From Amyloporia xantha (Eukaryota; Basidiomycota; Agaricomycetes; Polyporales; Adustoporiaceae): a stretch of 64,000 nucleotides of DNA. Below are positions 22,134 to 35,781 of the stretch, one piece after another. The notes under the pieces are model-generated. The model saw only the letters and a list, made by a program, of their open reading frames with translations. It did no database searches and was not told where the DNA came from. The position numbers and the translations under genes are program-made. Each line of letters opens with the position of its first letter. The first letter of the stretch is position 1. Location: contig JAYKKR010000014.1 of NCBI GenBank assembly GCA_036971615.1, positions 744,001-808,000 on the forward strand. The letters are read 5' to 3'.

Positions 22134-23948
22134 ATGCTGTACAAGTGGGGAAGACCTTGGCTGACGGTCCTGCTACAATTCTCCGCGAAGCTTGCTCTGG
22201 GCAACACACAGTCAAATGATTCCATCTCGTCTAGTGCGGGCGTGTATAATTCATCTATCACGCCCTCGTACCTGCCCTGGAACACTTACAACTACTGCAA
22301 CGCTCCTCATGTCAACCCAGAACACTATCAAGTTCCTGAGAATGCTCCAGACGCAACGCTTGTTTATATGAATCTCGTAATGCGTCATCATAAGGTATAG
22401 CAGGGCCAAACGCACCTGCTGTCGCTTCGTTTGGTGTTTGCTCATCAGAAGGATTGATTGATATCACAGAGAACACCGGATAATCTGTACCCTGAAGAGA
22501 ATGAACTCAATGCGATACCCTGGACCTGCTCCAACTATCACCAATTCAGCTATGGCGGGGGTTCGACCGCCATATTCCATGAAACCTATAGCCCTCCTTG
22601 GCACCCTTTTCTTATACAGATCTGGAATGGCACATGCGACCAGGGTCAGCTCACCCAAGAGGGCCTAGATGATGCGATTCGTCATGGCGAAGTAGCGATA
22701 CTTGACTGCGTCCTATTTTCGCTATCCTGATGTCGCACCTGTATAGGACTTCTGGCGCGTCTATTCCGAGAAAGTGGGGTTCCTCCAGACAGTCAATGAA
22801 AAGGATATCTTCATTAGGACTTCGACCGAGACCCGGACGTTCCAGGTCGCAGGTGGGCTTCTGACAGGGATGGATCCTGCCATGGCCACCAAGACATTTC
22901 CAGTGACAACTCAACCGTCTGCGGTCAGCAATTAGATCAATCTTCCTTAATATTCTAATCGCGCATCCGTATACTAGATAGACTCTATACCTCCGGACTA
23001 CTCATGTCCAAATGCGGACAACATTCGTTCGGCATATCAGTCCGTGCCCGCATGGACTGATCACATTGACGAAAACGCGGACCTGCAAAATTGGCTCTGT
23101 GAGACATTAGGAACTGTTGGTCTCACTGCCTGGACTTCTTGGTGTGCGCATGCCCGTCGCTGTCATTATATCGAACTCTAGGCTTATCTCTGCCCAATGT
23201 CGGCATCCCGCTACTTTCAATTTTGCAACAGACGACCACTTCTTTGACACGTTTAGCTCGCGGACTTGTCATGCGCACCCTCTGCCATGCAATTCGACCG
23301 GGGCGTGTGTTTCGGTCCAAGACGCCGCCAGGGTGTTCGCGATAGGCGACTTTGAATACAAGTACACGGATCGTCCGATGTTACGTTCTTTACGCTTGAT
23401 CGTTATTGCTGATGGAATTTCCGACAGTTACATTTGGAATGCTGCCGTCAACGCTACAACCTACACACAGCTTACGTTCGGTACGTGGTTTTCTCGTTGA
23501 TCGTACCACTCTTCGCTTCCGCCCCATTTAGCAACTAAACCTCGGCAACATCCGTTCTCAGGCGTGTTCTTCATCGAGCTCGCTCATAATTTCAAGCTGT
23601 TCCGTTCCGGCGGAGAAACGCACAAGCTCAGGCTTTACGTTGGACATGATGGGTCAATGATCCGTCTTGCATCCCTACTCGGCCTCGGAAAAGTAGCCCC
23701 ACTGCGCTGGCCCGCGATGGGATCAGAAATCGTCATGGAGGTAGGTCGGTCTAGAATCAGAGGATCAGCTAAGTCATATCTCGCCTATATCCAGGTCTGG
23801 CAAACCGCTGGGGAGGACTATTTCGTTCGGGTGATTCCACGAAGGCACACCAGTTTCCACTCTGGCATGGGTACCGCTGGACGACTTCATCGACCTCCTC
23901 GAATCTCAGATCCCGCCGAACATATACAACGCCTGTATGGAAACATGA
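22134..23948 (+). CDS. histidine acid phosphatase-like protein (HP2 superfamily)
   Basis: This is a predicted secreted or membrane-leader phosphatase of the branch-2 histidine phosphatase superfamily. The start at 22134 gives a leader MLYKWGRPWLTVLLQFSAKL. The catalytic loop is split by an intron: MNLVMRHHK then RTPDNLYP, giving R-H-x-x-R-x-P with the nucleophilic histidine but His where most relatives have Gly. Later exons encode WNGTCDQGQLTQEGLDDAIR (typical 'G.LT..G'), DFWRVYSEKVGFLQTVNEKD with IFIRTSTETRT ('vrST...R'), and LRLYVGHDGSMIRL carrying the proton-donor HD pair. The C-terminal exon ends LLESQIPPNIYNACMET with a stop at 23948. Cysteines in the middle (CHAHPLPC) could form disulfides, consistent with export. 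Substrate unknown. Confidence 0.82.
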
Positions 23949-25133
23949 CCCTGCACGGCGGGTGGGTCCAGGGTCGTGTAGATGCCTGTTACGTACTGTG
24001 TGCATGTTCTTGCTTCGTACAGGTAGCGCTAGTGTGAATCGATTGCGGAAGCAGGACACGCGTTCAGTTCGCGATTGCAACATGTCCGATTAGCTCAAGC
24101 ATTAGCCCTGAGTTCCCCGTACCTGGCAACTCGGTAAATGAGTCTACAGGCACGCCTAGGCTGAAATCAATGGCAGTGCCTTGGAATATGAACGTGGCAT
24201 CGCTGCTACGCAATCACTAGAAGCTGAAAGTGCACCGTGGCAACTTCCTCAATGTCTTACATGGTCACACGCCCGGTGTGTTCCTTCATCGACGTGCTCG
24301 CGCCAGCCGGTGTAGATACAATGATTCGATTGTTGCGAGGAACTTCCGTCGCCGTTCGTGAAGACACCTCACTGGCCATTGACCAACGACCAACGACCAC
24401 ATTTCACAAACAATGAGGCCGCGATACTGCCACCTTTAAATTATGCGTGAAATTGAGATATCCTCTCGTACGTATTGACAGACTGCACCAATAGTCTCCA
24501 CGGCCGCAGAGCGTTGATCGGACACTCGAAAACGGAAAACCGTCTTTGTGCTACCGAGGGAAAGCTTGGCGGTGACGGCTGAGAGTGACCTGGTGAAGGG
24601 GCAATCACGGTCTCTTGGGCAGGATCGACGGTTTTGATTCCGCTGGTAAGGAGCTTGGACATGACGATTGAAGCATCTGACCAGAATTCTTGGTTTATGA
24701 GCTCGTTATTAACATGTAACTGCAATAGGCTTAAGTATTAGACGTCCAGAACCATTCATCATTTTTGACCCCAGGCCCCAGGGATAGCTCAGTTATCGTG
24801 ACCGTGTCTCAAGCGCACGCGTTTGGGTCACGTGTAATAGCGTTATGGATCACGTGTATGGATGCGTGTCGTCGACTCGTTCACGATCCACTGGCAAGCG
24901 GTTTGTCTTTTGGGAGCTCTCTCGAATGATACTTGTCTCGTTGGCGAACTACTCTGCGCCAGTGTAGCAAAGGTGCACCACAAAAAAACTGGGTTGAAAT
25001 AGCCGGTGAATACGAATAATAATCGCGTCGATTTTTAGGAAGGATCTGTTTCACGCTGGTGGCGACGATCTGTTTGACCAATTCTCATCCTTGCTCGCTG
25101 CTGCGAGGCTAGTGATTGTCTTATACGGCTCTG
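23949..25133. other. 1.2-kb intergenic stretch upstream of EMC1
   Basis: A minus-strand open frame at 24725-24441 (94 codons, no ATG at its 5' end but preceded by a TTGCAG acceptor-like site) encodes NNELINQEFWSDASIVMSKL and further residues. It could be an exon of an unrecognised gene, but no partner exon was found. Nothing else is supported. Confidence 0.3.
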
Positions 25134-28100
25134 ATGCGTTTCATACTACTCTGGCTGGTGGCTTCCTGCGTTACACGATCATGGGCACTTCACTCGTCCG
25201 AAGCTGGTGTCGTAGACTGGCATAAACCTCTAGTTGGCGTACCTTTGATTGGTGCATTATCGACTTCCCCCGCGTTTCACAGAATTAGCGAAGTGGATGG
25301 CCGGACACATAGTGTAGTGTTGACGGCGACTTCAAGTAATGTGCTTGCAGCGCTTGATCCAGTCAATGGAACCGTAGGTGTGTACCTCTCCACCGCTCAA
25401 TCGTATGAATCATGAATACCATTAAGTGTAGCATGGCGGTACATGTTCGAGGAAAATGAACACATCATCGCATACAAGCGGCATGGAAATGGTACGTGCA
25501 GTGTTGACACGATGTTCCTTTTGAATGACTGAATTGGTCTAGTCGTTGCTGCTGTGTCTGGCTCCGGAGGAGCTACTTTACATTTGCTCGATGCGACGAC
25601 GGGAGACTTGTTGGTTGAAAAGCGACTGCATAACCCAGAGTCTGGACGGTTATTTGAACCAGAGACGCTTGGGACGGCATTGACCTTCGACCCCACTGGA
25701 GAAGATCACGATGTTTTCGTGCTTTCCAATGGATACATCATTCGCCGTGTTGATGGAAAGAATGGGGAAGTGGAATGGGGTTGGACCGCTCCCGATGAGG
25801 CGTAAGTGACCGTCGATTTCTAGGCGCAGGCGCACACATAATCGCGTACATTGGCAGGTCTCTCGTTGCTTACTCGAAGATTGTCCCGACCGCATCGACT
25901 GTCTACATGGTTGGGCTCGCGAAGTCTTTTGCGTCTTATACTGTGCATGTCACTGCGCTCTCAACGGCCACGGGCGAGCTCATTACATCTGCGAATATTC
26001 CTTCGAGCATCACCAACGGCCTCACAGACTTCTTCGTCATAAGTGATCGCGGACACCCGCAGGTTCAGCCTCGGGTTGTGTGGCTCGAGGCAGGGTCGAT
26101 CAGGTCATTCCCTTTGACACCGGAGCTGAAGGAAAAGCCGATGATGATCAAAGGCGCTGAATACAAAAGTATACACGACGTTGGCCTGTACGAGCATGGG
26201 TTGTTTGTTGCGCTCAAAGAAGACGGTACGGGCCGTGTTGTGCGACTCGGAGAGGACGGCTTGAAGGCGATATGGGAGTTCCAGGAATCGGTACGAGACA
26301 TCCTTCTCTGGTCCTTGCTTTTGGAATGACCGAGGCCGGACGTGATGATACAGGCATCCTCGAAGGCGTATTCAGCATCAATATATAGTGGTGGAGTTGA
26401 CAAAGACGGCTGGCCATACGTGGTTCGCATCTACTGGTCTCATGTCCTGAAGGTAAGAGACATTCATCTAATGTTGATTCTTCAGACACTTAACTTCATC
26501 TAGAAAGCTTCTGCGCATGTATACGCCCCGCATCTTGCAGACGGCAAGGGTCTCGTTACAGGTTTCACGTTCCCGTTCGAGACCGGTGATCACGGTGTCA
26601 TCACTCATGTACGATCATTTTCGTTTAGTTTTCACGCTTCTCAGACCATCATGATTATAGGTTGCTGCCGATATTGCAAACCTGGAAGAATACAAAGTAC
26701 TAGCTCGACTGGTCCTCACAACAAGCACTGGTGCGGTCCAATTGTGGCAGCAGAACGAGCTGCAATGGACCCGCGAGGAGGCTTTGGCAAATATCAGAGT
26801 CGTTGAGCTCATAGATCTGCCTGAAAGAGAAGTGGTCACTGCACATATTGGCGAAGAGAACAAGGCATTCGGTGATAGGTTGATGAGACAGCTATCGGAT
26901 GCTCAGGTATTTCACAATTTCAACATACCCGAGTCGACATTTCACTGACTTTGGGCCAGAATTTCCCTCAATATGCGGTCAACTTTGCAAGGCGCTTCGT
27001 AACTGGCTCCTATGCTTCTGTCTCGTCCTCTGTCGCCCCTCAGGCAAATACTTCGGAGCCCCTGTCTCGGGATACCTTCGGCTTTAGAAAAATTATCGTA
27101 GCAGCCACTTCGCACGGCAAGGTCTATGGAATTGATTCTGCCAACGGTGACATCTTGTGGAGCAGAGTTTTCGGTCTAGGCTGGGCAGCAGAAGTTGGTG
27201 GGCATATCATCCCCGTGAAGATGTTCACTACACGCACTGTCAGCGACGGAGACGCACCGCAGGTGGTAGTGGTCACCCAGCGGAAAGCAAATAACGTGAG
27301 TGTCCATCGATCGCCAATTATGATTTTTTACTGATATGGAGGTTATCCAGGGCCTTGTAGATACAGTCTTGTTTCACGTCAACGCACTAACTGGCGAAGA
27401 CGCCAGAGAGTCCTCTAAGGCGAGGAGTAACTTGCTTCAGGGCTTCGATGCTATAGCCGGCCCTCTTGTTGATGCGCACATGATGCGATCCGGTTCTACC
27501 AAGTTTGTCATATTGTTAGACGAATTCGTTCAGGTTCGTGATTCTGCCCATAATAACAACACGTGCCAAGTAATCATATCTTTGATCAGGTTCACTTGTA
27601 TCCTGATACGGAAGAAAATAAGGATGCATTCGTCAAAATGTTGCCCGCGCTACACCTACCACTTCGTACTGGCCATCCTGGTCATCGTCAGCTTACAGGC
27701 CATCAAATTTCGCCTGAACCCGAGTTTACGAGCAAACATGTCGCGCAACCCACATGGTTGTTATCCTTGCCTCCCTCAGAGGACATTCTTGCGATCATCC
27801 CTCGCTCATTAGAGACGGTGGCATCGCTAGGGAAAGTATTAGGAAATCGCACGACCTTATACAAGTACTTGAATCCTCACCTCACCGCTTTAGTGACGGG
27901 ACCATCCGTCCTTCCACCCACCAGCTGCTCACTCTACCTCATTGATGGCGCGAAGGGAACCATCTTCTATCACGTCGTGTTACCTGCGCCGCACGGCGTT
28001 TGTGATGTCCATGTCGTTCTCACCGAAAATTGGCTTGTGTATCAATACTATGATGGGGAGATGGCAGGCACAGACCAAGCGAAGAGCTATCGCATTGTCT

Positions 28101-28850
28101 CTGTTGAACTTTATGAAGGACTAGGGGTCGATGATAAGACGAAGAGGTAAGATTATGCGCTTGGCTTGCTTCAACGATTATAATTTCATTGACCACTTAC
28201 AGCCCCGATCTCTCATCACTTTCGAACAAGACTACTGCAATCAGCATGCTGGAACAAGCATATGTTTTCCCTCGAGGGATCACTACATTTTCCACTACCT
28301 CGACCACGTATGGAATCACTGTGAAAGACATCATAGGTAAACCGCATGCCACTTACAAGATGCATATCTTTGATCCAAGCCGTCTCTAGTTGCAACGGAA
28401 AATCACCAAATCCAATCTCTTCCTCGACGATTCCTTGATCCCCGTAGACCGAAGCGGAAGCCGACGAACGAAGAGCTTGAGGAATGGTTGATTCAATACG
28501 ACGCAATGATACCTGATGACCCGAAGCGAGTCCTTTCCCATAATTATCAGGTACAGTTTAGAAACGTGAGATCAAGGCACAAGCCGCATTGACACATCTT
28601 TTTGGTGTAGGTTGTTGGCACGAAGCACATAGTAACTTCGCCCGCGTTGCTTGAGTCGACATCATTGGTATTTGCCTATGGACAGGACCTTTTCTTCACC
28701 CGAATTGCACCATCGAACACGTTCGATGTTCTCAGCGAGAATTTCAACAAGGCGCAACTAGTCCTTACAATCGCTGGGTTAGCTTTGGCCATCGTGATCT
28801 CAAAACCGATGGTTCGGAGGAAACGTCTACGGGAGAAGTGGTATGATTAG
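25134..28850 (+). CDS. EMC1: ER membrane protein complex subunit 1 (EMC1)
   Basis: This is the large lumenal beta-propeller subunit of the EMC insertase, which inserts and stabilises multipass membrane proteins in the ER. The start at 25134 gives a signal peptide (MRFILLWLVASCVTRSWALH). The N-terminal propeller has family blocks VDWHKPLVGVPLIG, VLTATSSNVLAALDPVNGTV, ATLHLLDATTGDLLVEKRL and YIIRRVDGKNGEVEWGW. Later exons give SSKAYSASIYSGGVDKDGW, RKIIVAATSHGKVYGIDSAN with GDILWSRVFGLGW, and the C-terminal DUF1620-type block with QAYVFPRGITTFSTTSTTYG. The protein ends in one transmembrane helix (AQLVLTIAGLALAIVISKPM) and a basic cytosolic tail RRKRLREKWYD, stop at 28850. About ten short introns. 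The gene converges on the DUF4436 gene. Confidence 0.92.
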
Positions 28851-29312
28851 TGGGCGTGAATTGAGGATCATGTTGCTTTTGATTGCCGTACAGCTCCCAA
28901 GCCGTATTTATTGTAATCTCCATACATCATTCTTGGTCCATAACCAAAACTTCCCCAGCGGATTGACGAATTGTGCAATATATCGCATATATCGCAACGA
29001 CCATCACAAACATTCACTGGTATGCTGCTGCTCTTATGCGTATTACAGTCGTGGGACAAACGCGTCTGTGTTTTGCGCCTTCGTTCGCAATTACAATCCG
29101 CACCAATTTCATATAATTAGTCTCCACGAGAAGAGGGCAAACGATCATTTGTGATTCTTATTACTGTACAATTCACTCGAAGCGCGGTCAAGAGGTCAGG
29201 GGAACATATCAAACAGCCAGAGGGCATGATTCCACACAAGACGGATGCAGGGGCAAGATGTTGATGCATCGCCTGCTCACCCCACGAAAGCAAGACTCGT
29301 GCAAAGTGACGT
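28851..29312. other. convergent 3' region between EMC1 and DUF4436 gene
   Basis: Both flanking genes end toward this stretch, so it holds their 3' UTRs and terminators. No gene is seen. Confidence 0.45.
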
Positions 29313-31110
29313 TTAAGCACTGGCCTCAAGCTTGGAGTCCTCAGATGACCGCAGCGCTGGCTGTCCATGTACCCTCCTTATCATATTCGTCCATCGTAAC
29401 TTGTCTATTTCCGGGTCACGCCGGAAGAGGAAGACGGTCGACAGCAGCACCGACTGCAACGAGTGTGACATCAGCTCGGAATTTCATCGTGATAGGAGAA
29501 CTCACACAGAGCGTCAAGAGTGCTAGACATGGAAGAATGCCGACGAAGTCTCCAAATTGTTGCAATATCAGTTTACCACTCTTTGAACTGACTGCCTATG
29601 CCGAAAGCTTACCTATGTCAGCACCTGCAGATTGAACGACGGTAATATCGAAGGTAAGAAGCAATACTAGACCACAAAGAGACAGAATACATACCAAAGC
29701 CAGAGGGTGCGCCAGGCATGGTGGTTCGCAGGGCAGTGAAAGCAAACAGTGTCGCTACTGGTACAACAAGGATATCGGGCTTGACTCCTTTCCCGAAGAA
29801 CACCACGACAATGCACGTCATGATAAAACACATAGTAACCATCCCTTCGTGTCTATGATCAGCCTGCAAGCTAGACTCACGAGGGGAAGCTAGAACATAC
29901 AGATAGCCACGACAATGAGGATGGCATACATCCGTATTACTTGTCCTCTGGTCAAGATGAAATTCTTGATCAACACGCCGTTTGTCGTGTTGCCTGACGT
30001 GTATATATCAAGAGCAGCGTTGAACCCCCTGATGTTTTCAGCTAATCAATAGGTCATTGAAATCTAGACTAAACTAAACTCACACAGCTATGCCCTCTGT
30101 TATGTCAATCCCAATCGGAATGCTCCTGTTGTTGTTTGCGCTTTCCGCAAAGAAGACTAAGGTGGCAGAATATCTGCAGAAAATACGGTTTGAGTGGTTA
30201 CAATCGTCGAAGCGTAGGTTTTCTTACTTGTCAAACGGGTATGACTGTTCAGAGCGGCCACCGAGGTAGTAGTTTGTGATGGCGATCTGTGTTCTGAATT
30301 CAGGAGAGTTCGTAAGAGTGGTCCTATAATAGCTCAAACTGTCGGAGCCGTCAATGAAGAAAATTGGGGGAGGCTTCAAGTTGTTTGCAACATAACTTGA
30401 AGGAGATGACGACCGCAAGAGGTTCCTGAAATAGTAAAAATCAGTGGCAGTAGCGGATACCATATCTTAGTAGTATGAGACCTACTGATCGAAATATACA
30501 TTAATATTGGGGCAGTCGCCTGGGTTACAATTGTATGTAACAAACCAGTCGATGGTCATGGTCTGTTGATCAGAGTCGATCGCGATTAGATTGGCCCCCA
30601 AGAGAACCTGTAAGTCAGGCAGGGTCAATAACGAAGGGTCTACCAATGGTGCGGGCTCGTGTCACTAACCGCAGGATACTGATCAGCGATGTCGTCGTCC
30701 AAAACTTGAGCCGCGTCGAACGTGCTCAGCCGCAGAGCAAACCCCACGGCAAAGCTGATACCGACGATGAAGCAGATAAAGAGGATAGAACAGATAATCC
30801 AGTAGGTTTCAATGAACTTGAGAACACTACGTCCCGTGGCACTCAGGAAAGTATATATCCTGGATGGTACCACAGATCGAAGAAATTGTTTTATCGGGGC
30901 AATCTCAGGTGGAGGAGTCCCATCTTGACCGGGAGGTTGGTCGTTGCCGTGCTTGCGCCGAAGTTCCCCATGAATAGCGAAGGGCGCGTCGGCATGTTGT
31001 GCAGTGTAAGGCAACTGAGAGAGTAACATTGGGTCCAGCTGAGCACCACGACTTGCCCGTCCCTGAAGGGTGTCCTTCTCATCCACTGGGATGGTCTCGA
31101 TTCGATCCAT
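29313..31110 (-). CDS. DUF4436-type multi-pass membrane protein
   Basis: This is a membrane protein of unknown function. The preferred start is the ATG at 31110 (MDRIETIPVDEKDTLQGRAS); the frame is open further upstream but without an ATG. A transmembrane helix follows at about residues 110-135 (WIICSILFICFIVGISFAVG). An extracytoplasmic domain comes next: IDWFVTYNCNPGDCPNINVY, TQIAITNYYLGGRSEQSYPF and SATLVFFAESANNNRSIPIG, with the PFD-Y block typical of DUF4436. A membrane-rich C-terminal half contains RMYAILIVVAIWMVTMCFIM, DILVVPVATLFAFTALRTTM, PGAPSGFG and DFVGILPCLALLTLC. The last exon encodes a cytosolic tail SVLLSTVFLFRRDPEIDKLR and ends at 29313. Two tiny exons near 29640-29580 are uncertain. 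Confidence 0.65.
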
Positions 31111-32465
31111 CTGGGTCCTGCGTGGTGTTTCCTGTGGTGGTATTGGTCCAAGATGCACCCAAATTGACGAGTGAATGCTTGTCGTAGACGATGGCAGAGT
31201 GTACAAGGGACGGGGATAATTTACAGAGGGCCCTCGCTCCTTTTCAATGAGACTGTAAGTGGGTCACCGGGCTGGCACATGCATCGAACTACACGGTGTA
31301 GTAGTGGTTTGGGTCCTAATGCGTTCCAATGACAAAAGCCCTAGATATCGGTGAAGCTCAGCAAGGCACTGAACCTTGCTCGGGTGCTAACATGCCTGTT
31401 AAATTGAGTCCATTAGGCAATTCAAACCACCCAACGTCTTGAAAATAGTTCTGAGAAGACACCACAGGCAGCCTCGGGAGAAATATTGCCGTCTACTAAT
31501 AGCGATAAACTTCGATCGTCAGTCCAAATGGAGGACAATCACGGCAGCAACATAGACAAGGTTAGAGTATGTGGTTCGACACACCTCGCAATCTCCGCAC
31601 TAGACCAAAATTAAACAACCTAGTGGAACACCGCCCGAAAGGCCCGCAATCGCAGCGCGCTGTCTCAAATTTAGATATTCTCAGGCATGAAGGAGGCTAG
31701 CAGGAGCTTACAAGCAGGGAGCGAACCTCAGCTGTGATAAAAATCAAGTCGTTTACTCGACACTTGATGGATCCTGAATAGAAACAAAACTCCAAGTGCA
31801 CAAGTCAGCGCAAGATGTCGGAATTCAGCGTACATTGGACGCGACACTGACATTGAGCCTTTTCAATCTATACCGTAGGCGGAGAGTTTGTACTAGAGCA
31901 AAACGCGCTAATCTGCTGATATGAGTGGTCGTGATGATGATGCGGCAGCGTCCCTTCGGTTGCTTCTCACTACAAAACCCGCACATATGCATTCTGTCTC
32001 GTCTGATAGATGTATATGGTGGACTTCCAGTGGTCAGTCTGTGCTATTATCCAGGCGACCCGAGACCACTCATCAACTCGAAGCATTCCTGCCCCGTTCC
32101 TATTAGCCACCTCCGCCATGATTAATACCGCCACAGAATCTGATTACTCACGAGCGATACTTCCATTCGATTCCATGCCACTGCCAGTGGCACAGCTACC
32201 ACCAGGAGGCGGATCGTATTACATTATGGATGCAGTATTTTCAATGCAGACGCTATTACATGTTATCTGAGTGTTACCCAGGATTATAATTAAATCTGAC
32301 CACGGAATCGAATGTCAGCAAGGTCTATCATTTGAACCTGATCGCTTACTGGCATACAAATCTGCAGAGAGTGGGGTGCACATTTTGTACAAGCTAGACC
32401 ATTTCTGAAGAGATAGGCGGGGTGAATGAAAGTACAGAGGAACGCGCGTAAGGCGAGACAGATGC
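31111..32465. other. 1.35-kb intergenic stretch
   Basis: This lies between two minus-strand genes. Only short open frames occur and none shows family features or a convincing splice chain. The right end is the 3' flank of the FAD monooxygenase gene. Confidence 0.4.
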
Positions 32466-34791
32466 TTATATAGTAACAGCAGAAAAGACACCCCCGAAAT
32501 ACTTCTCTAGACCCGCCAAGCCGAGGACTATGGCACCTACCACACCGTCCGGTCTCACCACAACGACCGTCATAGGCCCACCCCTCTCAACCTCGTAGTG
32601 CGTATACGCATACCCGTCGCGGTCGTAAAAGACAAGGTCAGGACCGCACACAGCCAGAGCACCCTCGCCGTCACCGTCCTTCGCAGCGATGACCACAGAG
32701 CGCACAAGGCCCGCAGGACACGTCTTCAGGAGATCGCACACCGCGTCGATCTGCTCCTGCGTCGAGGAGAAAACGAGCACGGTGTGGTACGACGGGCCGA
32801 AGACACGGAAGAGGCTCGTCGACTCGTCTTCGCGCCCATCGACCGGCACCGGAATCAAACCAGGCGCGTCGGGCGCCCGATCCCCCGCCCGCAGCGCGGC
32901 GTCCCCCTCCGTGCCGTACACGTCGGACGGCTGCAGCGCGTGCTGGTCAGAAACCACATCCGCGCCCGCGCCAGGGGCGGCGCGCTCGTCTCGCACGATC
33001 GAGCTCCAGCGGTAGTTCACCCCCAGCTGCTTGGTCTCCCTAGAGCGCTGCCAGCCCCCTTCGGGGTTCTTTCGGGTGGCGTAGAAGAGATTGGTGGAGA
33101 GGCCGAGCATGTGGGCGATGACGGGGAGGCGCTCTTCATCGTAGGTGGTGAGGAGGGAAGGGGAGGCGAGGCCTTTATGAACGAGGGCGAGCTTCCAGCC
33201 GAGGTTGAACTGCGCGCGGAAGGGGTGTCAGTGAGCCCGGGTGGGGGTTGGGGGGACGGAAGGGAGGGAGAATACGTACGGCATCTTGCACACTCGAATT
33301 CAAGCCCTGCGGCAGGTAAGCATATAGAGAGCGACATCACAACGCAGATATCCACTTACCTGACCACCACTCGGACTGTGCACATGCGCTGCATCTGCAG
33401 AGACATCAGCCAGTCAGCCGAGCATCGGCGCGAACACACACGCACCTCCAACCACGAAAACCCTGCCTTCGGAGAACTTGTTCACCATGCGAACATTGGG
33501 CCTGGCGACGCAAAAAGACAAAAAAAACAAATATCAACGAGGCTCATACTCAACCCCCTCCCGGCCCCTACGCACTTGTAGTCCGACTTCCACAACATCT
33601 CACCGAACACCAGATCTTCCCGGTCCGTGAGCTCGCGTATGGCCTTCACCACCGCGTCACGGTCTGCAAAGATCTGCGCATCGTCCACGTTCCCCGCGAT
33701 AGCGAACGTGTATAGGCCCTCAGTCTCCGTTACGCGCAACATCACCCTGTCCGTATGGAGCACAGAAGAGAAAAAAGGTAAGTAACAGGCATACGGGGAA
33801 AATAGGAAACACCGACATTGTCGTCTCGAGGGATCCCCAACAATGCCAGTACTACATACACAGACGCCATGTCAGCCTCGCGGGGGAACAGAGAAGCGGA
33901 CCACAGCGGACGCACCTCAGGGTCGAGCCCCCGGCCCTCGATCTCGCCGAATATCATCCGCACGGAAAGCGGCTCGCCTACGAAGCTCAGACCAAGCTGC
34001 TTGCGCACCACGCCTGCGGATATGATTGTCAACGCCAATCACAGTGGGTGATGGGGCGTGTACTGTACCTTTAGCCCCATCCGCTCCGGCGAGCCAGCGG
34101 CACACGATCTCCTCGTCTCTCTTCCCCTCCCGCGCTACATGCGCAACGACGCGGTCTGCATGCTGCTCGAACGTGCGCAACTCCGTCCCGCGCTCGACGT
34201 GGCACCCATACACGGCGAGGTGCGCGCGCAGAATTTCCTCCATGACGTTCTGTCCCAGCATCCACACGTTGATCTACCTCCACGCGTCAGAGAGCCAGAG
34301 AACATGGTACGGAGTATACGATATGGATGGGGCGAGCTAAGAGCGGCGGAAACACGTACATGGGGCGTCGACGGGGTGGGGTCCTCCCGGGGGATCATGT
34401 GCACAGTTTTGATCGGCTCGACGCCGCCGGGGAGCTTGTAGAAGCGAAGGGGGACGAGGAGGTTACCGCGTGCGAGGACGTCGGGCAGGACGCCGAGGAG
34501 GTTGTACAACTCGAGAGTTCGTGGCTAGATGATCGATTGACTGAGTGTCTGAGACACACATAGCACGGGAAACGGCACTACCTGGTGCCCAGCACCTCGC
34601 TGGCCGATGTGAAAGTGGGGGTCCTTGTCTATGATGCGGACGCTGACACCATTCTTCAGCAGAGTGAGAGCGAGCACGAGCCCCGAGGGACCTGCGCCGA
34701 CCTAGGTGGCTGGGGAGTCAGAGTGGGTCATGGACGAATGAGGATACTGGGGACGTACGATCAAGACGGGGAGAGTGGTGGCGTCGGACAT
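32466..34791 (-). CDS. FAD-dependent aromatic monooxygenase (phenol 2-monooxygenase-like)
   Basis: This is a class A flavoprotein hydroxylase that inserts one oxygen atom into an aromatic or quinone-type substrate using NAD(P)H; the substrate is unknown. The ATG at 34791 opens MSDATTLPVLIVGAGPSGLV, the GxGxxG Rossmann motif, followed by LELYNLLGVLPDVLARGN. The second family motif reads CRWLAGADGAKG (DG motif). The third, split by an intron, reads GRVFVVGDAAHVHSPSGGQG with LNSSVQDA, then FNLGWKLALVHKG (GD motif). The C-terminal exon (33110-32466) is a thioredoxin-like domain of the phenol-hydroxylase type: LRAGDRAPDAPGLIPV, FGPSYHTVLVFSS and VVVVRPDGVVGAIVLG. At least eight short introns. A long open frame on the opposite strand at 32598-33581 is a GC-driven shadow. 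Confidence 0.88.
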
Positions 34792-35773
34792 GGGTTACGA
34801 TCTAGCTGTGAGTGCTTTGGAAGGTAGGGCACGGAGAGGATCGACACGATCAATGATCCTCGTAAAGGATCATCTTATATAGCGTGTGCTGCATGTGTTA
34901 AGGACATCAAAAGGCTGTGCAGGTACTCAAGTACTCAAGAGTCGTAGGAATACGCGTCCGGGAGACGTGCGGCAGAGGGAGCCTTGCCCAAAGCCGAGTC
35001 GACGCGTACGACGCGTCTAGGTTGGGTAGCATTAATGGCCGTAGCTTCGAAGTCTTGGCGTCTTTATCCGAACATCCGGATCATAGAGGCATGACATAAC
35101 AAACCGCAGTGCTACACACGCAGAAATCATAATTAGAGAAACGCTTGACTGTTTGCTGCATCATTGCCGGTCCTGTGAATAATACTGGAAGGTAAAAGAC
35201 GAAGATTGGATATCAACATAGAGCATTCGTCGTGATGATACCAGCGTGTTACCTGAGTGTCTGAGACGGAAAACAAGAGGCCCCATCCGCACATCGAGTA
35301 TAGACGGCATGCAAGGATGCCGAGTATGTCGGTTGATCAAGATCATTGATGCATGTGCGTGTCGACGCGGGGAGGCAAATGAGCTCTAACACCGCTTCTG
35401 GTGGTACGAGTCCTTCAAACTTCAAGCTTCAAGGCCCCCTGTCATTGGAACCGCCACCAGGAAATACGAGTTATACGTACAACTCGAGGAATCTCACCAA
35501 AGTATACGCAATCTAAGGACACATTGTTAGCTGAGCCTGCGAGAACAGACAAAGATAAAGTTTGGATGACTGTACATGGATTCCGACAGCTCGAGTGCTG
35601 TAGTGAAAATGGCTCAAAGGCAAGAGCAATGAGTACATGGTCTCGTACCCAGACGGTATATGTCGCACCCTACCACCGCACATCATATGAACCTGAGTAC
35701 ATTACATTCGTCCCGATCCGTTGTTAGTGCTCAGACTTGTCAAAAATTTCAAGAAACCGATAAAAATTTGTTG
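34792..35773. other. intergenic stretch left of the second MITE
   Basis: The first 100 bases are the upstream region of the FAD monooxygenase, which includes a TATATAG-like word near 34875. No gene is supported in the rest. Confidence 0.35.
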
Positions 35774-35781
35774 ACGGTATG

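Noticed and set aside
32598..33581. A 327-codon plus-strand open frame
   Set aside because: It lies opposite the well-supported FAD monooxygenase exons and introns; GC-rich antisense codons explain its length.
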